The notes beneath the pieces were generated by a model. That model made no database searches. It saw only the letters and a program-made list of their open reading frames with translations, and was not told the DNA's origin. This document shows positions 52,227 through 59,895 of a stretch of DNA of 59,895 nt, one piece after another. Position 1 is the stretch's first letter; each line of letters begins with the position of its first letter. Made by a program: the position numbers and the translations under genes. Origin of the DNA: Gracilariopsis chorda (lineage: Eukaryota; Rhodophyta; Florideophyceae; Gracilariales; Gracilariaceae); NCBI GenBank assembly GCA_003194525.1, contig NBIV01000358.1, forward strand, positions 1 to 59,895, given 5' to 3'.

Positions 52227-54401
52227 ATGTCGAGAAATCCCTCCGATGCGGAGCCAGTGGTGACGCGTAGTCGCTCCCGCGACAACGCGGACACTTCCGA
52301 AGTTCGGTTCGTACCCCGTATCCCTATACGGACAAGTTCCAGCGGTGCTGGCGCCGCTTCATCGCGGAATGATACCCCGAACCGGGAACCCCGGAACCTC
52401 CTTTTGCCCTCGTTATCACCCCCGCAGGGGAATGCAGCATCGACTCCGGCTGTTGCCGCAGTGCCCCAGGCACCCCGGCCCGCTCCCGCTGTCGCGGCTT
52501 CAAGCCCCCGTGGAACGGGCGATAACACCCCCCAGGGGACTTCCCTGGAATCCCAGGTCCGCGCTCTGTGGACCGCCCATGACAACCTTGTAGGGGAACT
52601 AAAAATCCCTCCAAGAGGTGGTCTTGGCAACCCCCGTAAAGGAGGTTGCCGAGGAACTCCGTATTTTACGGTCTGACGTCAACTCCGTGTTGGAGAGTTT
52701 GGGACAACCCGCCACCTTCATCGAAGGAGTTGAAGCCCGATTTGATCGGATAGGTGCCCGCCTGGAGACGCTGGAGCAGTTCGTCCTCATGGACAAACCA
52801 TCCCCGGATGATCCGGTAAACGAGGCATCGCACAACGACCTGCTTGCTGGGAAGAAGAAACGCCGTCATCGACGGAAAAAACCACCGAAAATATTCGGAC
52901 TCCGATTCTTCGACATCGTCGGACTCATCCCGAAAGCATTCGGTTAGCTCGAGCTCCTCGGACTCCCCGACTCGGAGGACGAGAAGCGAGGCTACTCCTC
53001 CCGCTCGAAGGGGTCATCGGCCACTGAAAGTGTGATCCGAACCCGCCAGAAGAGGAGAAGACACCCCGATCTCCGGGAATTGAAACCGACAAACCCGGAT
53101 TACCGGAAGCTTTTATCATACCGGTACTACCGGCTCGAAGATTCGTCACTTGGACGTACGCCCCGTGGTACGGGAAAGGTGCGAGAATGCATTAAGCGAA
53201 TGTAGCTCTCGCTCCGCAACCATTTTTTTTACTGGAGAGGATCCAGTCCTGGTACTGGATTTCTTATCCCGCTTCGTAGCGGAGGCCGATATCCTCGGTA
53301 TGAATGAGGGACAAGCCTATTTGTCTTTACCTTATTTCTTACGGGGAGTGGCGGAGGACCAATACAACTCTGTCAGAGAATCTTCTCGTGCCTCCGAGGG
53401 AGGGGTTACTTCCTGGCCGGAAGCTGTGCAGTATCGTCTGCGCTCCTACGCCACCAACTCCGCTATTCAGCAGGCTATCCTCGCTTTGCAAGATACACGC
53501 CAGCGTGCTGGAGAGACCGAGACCGATTACTCGGTGCGCCTTAACAAGGCTTTCCACAGATGTGGTAACGTATACCCCGCTGGGGAGCGCAGTACCATGT
53601 TCATCGATGGTCTTGACCCGGCAATCCGGAGTTTAGTTACCCGTTATCGGGAGCACAAGCGGAGGATCACCTATCTCGAGCTGGTCCAACACGCTCGAGC
53701 GGAAGGTGATGCACCTCGTGCAAGAACTCCGAACAATCGGTCAAAATCCGCCAAGGAGTTGTTGCTGGAAAGCGAAGCTTCCTCACTCCGCTCACTGCGG
53801 ATGGGAACCCTGGACAGGGATTTGATACCGTGCATTTAGTGCAGGGGGATGGTGTGTCGATACCTACCAGTGATTTGCCGTCAACGACGGAGATGACCCG
53901 TGATACTGGAACAGAAGATCCCGTTCTATCCGGTTGTAACGGTCGGGTCCAACCCCAACGACTCCCGTTTTCAAACGGTCAATCCCGTTATCAACGGCCT
54001 GGATGGACTGACACCCGCCCTGCGGTTCGCTTCTCCGATACTCGGAATAATAATCCGCGTGTCGCGGTGTTGGCTTTCATTTGCCACCTATGTTATGCCC
54101 ATGGCCATACCTCCCGTCAGTTTATCTGCTCACTGAAGGATATGGCCAAGGTGGTGGCAAATTATGAGGCCCTCACTCCAGAGGACAAACGTTCCGTCCC
54201 GACGGCTTCCTACCTCCGTACTAAAACGGACTTTTCCCATGCCCTACCACAGACCCCACGTGCGCGGCAAGCTTCATACACCCCGATTCGGGAGATCACG
54301 CAACCATACGTTGCAACCCCGCTTATGCGGATAGAAACCCCCGTCAACGGGATGAAGCACTCGTTGTCGAGGAAACCAACCCACCGCCGAAGGCGGTAAA
54401 C
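52227..54401 (+). pseudogene. gag of chromovirus copy C
   Basis: Begins MSRNPSDAEPVVTRSRSRDN and follows the family order to the zinc-knuckle region and NRKPTHRR..GGKLT end. The knuckle reads CHL-CYAHGHTSRQF: the last Cys is changed to Phe. Frame changes occur near 52610, 52880 and 52965, a stop (TAG) at about 53202 and a frame change near 53790. Confidence 0.9.
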
Positions 54402-54421
54402 TAACTGAGGGAGTCTCCCCT

Positions 54422-57400
54422 TTGGGAGAGGCGTCCTCAAAAACGAGGCTGTTGGCGCCCGAGGCGTCCTCTCCTCGCTCCCTGGTGAAAGTCCTCTCGA
54501 GGAAAGACAGCGCTGACGCGGACTCTGCGCACCTCGGTGTGTTGCGTCGCCCGTGGATACAGAGTAAAAATCCCCGGATTCCCGGTAGAGTCTTGGTCTT
54601 GGCCAAGCGCAATTACGAGGTCTATGCCGACCTTGGCCTTGATCGCCAGTTTATGGTGAGGTTTCTCACCGTCCTGGATACAGGCGCAGGCCCGAACTTT
54701 GTTGTGGAATCATTGTTACCCCCGCTTGTGCGGTCGCGCATCCGCTCTGACGCGGTCCCCGACATTTCGGATGCGAACAACAATCCGTTACAAACGGTGG
54801 GCACAGTGGACATCGTCGTGAGACTTGGTACCTCTGTGGTGAAGTTGGACTTCATCGTTTGCCGTTCATTGGCAGCACCAGTCATACTGGGATGTGATTA
54901 CTGCGACAGATTTGTCGACGCAATCAGGCCCGCCTCAGGCGTGTAGAACTTGACGACGGATCGTCGGTTCCGATTGTTCGCCGCCCGCTAAAGCGGTCCT
55001 CTCGGAAACAAGTTCCGCTCCCTGCTGCGCAGGAACCACCGCCCGCGTCCCGCGAGTCCACCAAGCTCCGCGTCGCTGCCTCGGTTTCTATACCGCTGAG
55101 TCCCAAGTCTGGGTGCAGGTAAATTCCCGTCAACACGGTCTTCGGGTTATACAACCCCTCGCCTCGTTGTACGAGAAATCCCAGCTGGCGCTGGCTAATG
55201 GAATTGTCTCCATTTTCCCGGATGTTCCTTTCCGGATATTGGTTGCCAACCTTGGCAAACACCCCCAGTATCTGGTAAAACACCAAGTAATTGGGAGTGT
55301 AACCCCCCATCCTATGGGAATGCTGCCAACGAAGATGACAGCCGCCGATGTACTCGGAGTTACCACCTCTTCTGAGGAGTTCGCCCCGCCGTCCGAAGAC
55401 GTCAAGTCTAAGGGGGGAGGAAACCGCTACTTCAGCGTCGAACATACCGAGTAACTCGGAATTGCGAACCACACCTGTTCCACAGGACAATGCTCCATCG
55501 AGCAACGACCGGATTGATCCGGAAAAGGCACTTGAAGCGCTGGACTTCAGCCACGTGCCAGAGTCGCACCGCGACAAACTCCGTACAATGTTACGGGAAT
55601 TCACCACAATGTGGGATGGCTCGCTTGGCGAGATTAATGCAACGGAACACGGATCGATTTATTCCCGGTGCGCGACCGGTTGCACAACCCCTTACAGGGC
55701 AGGTGCGAAAGCTCGGGAAGAGGAGCAGTCCCAAGTGGACAAGATGCTCCGCGCAGGTGTGATTGAGCCGCTCAATCACCCTGGGCATCCCCAGTTGTAC
55801 TGGCTTTAAAGGCCGACGGAACTGGAGGTTCTGTGTCGACTACGCCGGCTCAATGCGTGACTGTTAAGGACACGTACCCTATCCCTCGTATGGACGAGTG
55901 TATTGACTCCCTTGGAGACGCCACCGTTTTCACGGCCCTCGATGCCAATTGGGGATATTGGCAAGTACCTGTCAGACAGGAGGATCGCGACAAAACTGCA
56001 TTCACCTGCCATGCAGGAACGTACCGCTTCAAGCGGATGCCATTTGGGTTAACCAATGCCCCGCCACCTTTCAGCGTGCAGTAGATATTCTACTCAAACG
56101 CTTTAAGTAGCGGAGTTGTCTGGTCTACCTTGATGATATTATCATCTTCTCCAACTCGTTGGATGACCATCTCACTCACGTCCGAGACGTGCTGACCGTA
56201 CTCCGCGATGCGGGAATTACCCTCAAGTTGAGGAAATGCGAGTTTTTCACAGATACTGTGAAGTATCTGGGTCACATTATCCGTCCTGGACGGTTAGCGA
56301 TCGAGAAAGCTCGAGTCAAATCCCTCGTTGAGGCGAAAGAGCCCCGTCCTCAAACGGAACTGCGCTCCTTTCTCGGGCTGGTCAACGTCTATTGACGGTT
56401 TATCCCGAACTTTTCGGATACCGCGGCGCCCCTGAACGCGTTGTTGCGAAAGGGGAACCTCCCAAAAACTGGGAACATTTACGCCCGAGCAATCGGAAGC
56501 CTTTAACTCCTTGAGGGAGGCTGTCACATCAGCACCAATCCTACATCTCCCAAAACTTGGGTTGCCATACTCCGTAGATACGGACTCGAGCGACTAGCAA
56601 GTCGGGTGTGCTCTTTTTCAAAACCACCCCGAGGGGGAACGACATCCAATTGGTTATTGGTCGCGATCGCTCACTGTCCATGAGCGGAACTACTCGTATC
56701 GGAGAAAGAGTGCCTCGCGTCGTATGGGCGATGACCACTCTGCGCCCCTACCTTATGGGAGTTCACTTCACCGTGTACACTGATCATTCCTCATGGAGGT
56801 GGTTGATGAATATCTCCGACCCGTCGGGACGCCTCATGCGCTGGAGACTCCGCCTCGCGGAATATGACTTCCAAGTCATTTATAAAAAGGGCACGCAAAA
56901 CACCAAGCTGACGCCCTGTCGCATTTACCCACAAGTGGGGAAGCACTCCCAACGGAGGATGATGAAGTCCCATGTTTCATGGCCATAGACCCGGATTATC
57001 CGGGATGTGCCGTCGAGGCTGGGCCAGAAAACTGGGACGAAGATGCTGACTTTGACGACCTACTCGCATCGCGAGATGAATCTGAGAACCCGTTACAGGG
57101 AAACTTTGTACCGGTATCACCGGAAGAAATGATCCGAGAACAATTCGGCGACCCATTCTGTACGAGGATTCGTGCCCGTATCAACGGTGGTGAAGATCTC
57201 CCTTTCGGGGTAAACGACAAAGGCTACCTCGTAAGGAAGGTCGAAGCCCGCCACAGATTGTGGTACCACATTCCCTGCAATCGCGGGTGTTACATCTATC
57301 ACACTACGCCCCCATTGGAGGTCACCCAGGTGGGAGGAAACTCTACCTAACCCTGCGAAGGGATTTCTATTGGCCCGCAATGGCGGTGGATTGCTACGCA

Positions 57401-59895
57401 ACTGTGCGGTTTTGTAGCGAATGCGCGAAGAATCGCGTCAAACTCCGCAAAAATGCGAAGAAGATGAAACTATTCCCCGCAAGGGCGCCGCTCGAGTCTA
57501 TCGCGATCGATATTCTCGGACCACTACTCACCAAGAAACGTGGAAACAAGTTTCTACTTGTCGTTACCGACCGCTTTTTTAAGCTGGTACGGACTGTCCT
57601 CTTCGGAGGATAACCGCTCTCACGGTGGCCCGGGCTCTGGTGACGCACTGGATTTTCGTCTACGGTCCTCCTGTGGAGGTGCTCTCCATAACGGGAAACA
57701 GTTCGTGAGCAAGTTCTTCCAGGATGTTTGTCTCATCCTGGATGTCAAGAACTTGTTCACGACTACCTACCACCCCCAGTGTAATGGGCAAGTTGAACGG
57801 TTTAACCGGACGTTACTCGCGGCGTTACGTTCCTACGTCGCAGACCACCCAAAGAACTGGACATGTACGCTGATGCGGTAACCTACGTTACAATACGCAG
57901 GTACACCGGACTACCAGAGTTTCGCCATTCGAGTTGGTTCTATCTAGAACACCCTGCCTGTGGCGCTGGAACCCCAAGCTACCTTGGACAATTTCCCATC
58001 TGTGGGTATCTACCGGCAGCAATGGAAGCAATGGCTTTCCAAGCTGGTCCCCGCTGCGCGGATGTCGATGGCACGGGCCCAAGCCGCTTACAAGCGGGAA
58101 TTTTGATGCTCGCTTGCGAGGGAAACCGTCGCCGATTCGGGCGAATAACTACATTTTCATAAGGAAGGAGTACTAAAACCCGGAACGGGAGAAGTGCCAT
58201 AAACTCTCGCCTGTGGCGGATGGACCATTCAAGGTCATCTCTGTGAACACCGGACACTGTCGTGGTAGAGATGGGCGACACGCACGAACGGATCTCCCGT
58301 GATCGTGTTGTCCTTGCCCCTCCTCTCTCGTCAGAGGTGGTCTGGATCCAGGCAACCCCGTTTCTATGGACTCTGCAACACCGGAATCATCCGGGAGTAC
58401 TAGGCCTACGGTATTACCACACCCCAGCCGGGGACTCTCAGACCTACCGACCCTGTCGGACTCACCGGCTCAGCCGGGTAATTCGGACCTCTCAGCGACC
58501 GCCTCTACCACGGCTGCCCCACTGGCGCGCATTTATACCCGCCAGGCGGGGAATTTTATCCCTTATCCCGCCGCTCCGTCTAAGGAGGGGGAGGAGAACA
58601 CTCGTTTTCGCAGGAACGATATGCCGTCGCAACGGGAAACACACCGTAACATACGGAACACTGACCGTGGAGCACGGAGTATGTCACGCGAAACTAATCC
58701 CCCGTTCTCGGGCAGTGAACTGCAACAGGAAGCAGACGCGCAGGCCTCGCAAAAGCGCAAATACACGTTTGTCATGGGAAAACGAGAAGCCTCACTCCAA
58801 TACCGCAACAGCGGAAATGCAATCGCCCGATCCATCCCCGGAGGCATCGCCACAAACGCGGGAAATAATACCGTGCCACACGGGAAGTTGAAGCGCAACT
58901 ACCGCACACCCCTGTCAGGGAAGGATCCCCGATACGGGAGTATGGTGAAGATTGCCCCCAATCCCCTGAGCAGAGGGATGCATCGAAGCCGCCATTGGCG
59001 GAAGCCCCCGCGGAGGAAGAGGCGTCCAGATAACGCCAGCCTCACAGGGAAATACCACACCCCTCTTGGGAAAAAAAGGCAGCCAAGCCGCAGTCGAAGC
59101 TTCAGGCCCTGGCGCGCAAGCGCCGGAAACGCCTCCCGTCGTCAACGGAATCGGAAGCCCCTGCTCCGGGGAATAATTTGCGCCCACCCCCGCAACGCTG
59201 CGGCGAAGAACCGAGGAACTCGGGAAAAACGCGCGCCATCGCACGGTCGAAACCGGTCGTACCGGACGCTGCTCCTCCTCATAGAGATGGTGCACCGCGC
59301 TTAGCGGCAATTCCCCTGAGAAGGGTGTCATCGGCACCTGCCCGGCACCCCCCAAAGGGGAATTTTGACCAAAATACCGGTGTACCGGAGTTAGCCCCAG
59401 GCAACCCGTCAGTAACCGGGGACACCACGGCGTCGCCGGAACGTATGTGCAGAGCGCTCGTGCACCTGGCAGGGAGGCGGAACGCTTACCAATCACCGTG
59501 TCGCACGGGACCCCGCAGGGGATGTCGCAAACGCCGTTCCCGCATACGCGGCAAAGACCCCGCAAGCTCGCGGTTCGCGAAGAAGACCGCACTCGCGGAG
59601 TTCAAGTCCCCCGCGGTTGGCGGTTCGCCGGCCTACCGTGAAGACGGGAACAACGACCCCCTCTGGGGAAACGACTTGCCGTGAAAACCGTGACGCCACA
59701 CACCCTCTTGAGGGATATTTTCCCGCATGAGCAGCGGCCACTAGGACAGCGCACGGCAACGCCGGAGACATCGCCGACAACCCGGATGGGGGCAATATAC
59801 CGCACAGCGACAGCCCTCGCAAGGGAATACAACCACCACCCGCACGGCCGGCAGGTCTACGAACGAGAGTTCGTAGTAGACCGACTTGTCGGACA
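54422..59895 (+). pseudogene. pol of chromovirus copy C, with linker and the start of the chromodomain
   Basis: The protease site is intact (VLDTGAGPNFV, near 54665). RT, RNase H and integrase blocks can all be followed (YTDHSSWRWLMN near 56776; integrase HHCC 57260-57430; NGQVERFN near 57790) but in many short frames. The four-C run near 56060 gives the same RT frameshift as copy B. The long Pro-rich linker follows, and VYEREFVVDRLVG at 59857-59895 is the first part of the chromodomain. Confidence 0.92.

Larger units (their letters stand above)
51297..59895 (+). mobile_element. Chromovirus copy C, runs off the window
   Basis: Same family and order as copy B, inserted in the integrase of the second gypsy element. 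It reaches the first residues of the chromodomain at the window end. Gag and pol contain many indels and stops; it is the most damaged of the three. The 3' LTR and any antisense ORF lie outside. Confidence 0.95.

Overview
The window is eukaryotic nuclear DNA, repeat-rich with a few compact genes. The host has a plastid: a nuclear gene for plastid-type ribosomal protein uL15 carries an N-terminal extension. Every host gene I can read through (TIM8, uL15c, eL28, a SET-domain methyltransferase, a transglutaminase, a carbamate kinase) is a single uninterrupted ORF, so introns are rare. Few introns, a plastid, and small gene islands between large nested transposons suggest a red alga of the Chondrus type; this is an inference from style, not from a marker gene.

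Layout. 1-5820: chromovirus copy A (Ty3/gypsy with chromodomain family), minus strand, cut by the window edge. 5930-6752: a diverged solo LTR of a related family. 7.7-14.3 kb: host genes TIM8, the divergent pair uL15c/eL28, and a SET-domain lysine methyltransferase. 14.5-28.7 kb: a decayed PIF/Harbinger transposon (DDE transposase plus Myb/SANT ORF) whose Myb ORF is split by chromovirus copy B (16140-27702, two 825-bp LTRs, target duplication CGCTC). 29.1-31.5 kb: a decayed Tc1-like DD34E element with matching TIRs and a TA duplication. 31.65-38.58 kb: a head-to-tail cluster of four Helitron-like units, the first carrying Rep and helicase remnants. 39.5-45.9 kb: host genes for an animal-type transglutaminase, a secreted Cys-rich cationic protein and a carbamate kinase. 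46.4-51.3 kb: a second, unrelated Ty3/gypsy family, split inside its integrase by chromovirus copy C (51297 to the window end).

The most unusual signal is in the chromovirus family. Its sequence is close to a continuous string of short inverted repeats (4-8 bp stems, 1-8 nt loops, roughly one per 20-30 nt). They occur in the LTRs, in gag and pol including the reverse transcriptase core, and in the region carrying an antisense ORF, so codon use cannot explain them. Between copies, loops change while stems persist, and one stem shows a compensatory base pair against the diverged solo LTR. The other retroelement and the host genes do not look like this by eye. Copy B also has a long antisense ORF (25029-26822) between its chromodomain and 3' LTR, and a linker of over 1 kb between integrase and chromodomain.

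Nothing was computed. Boundaries, similarities and motif calls come from reading the sequence and from knowledge of the families.
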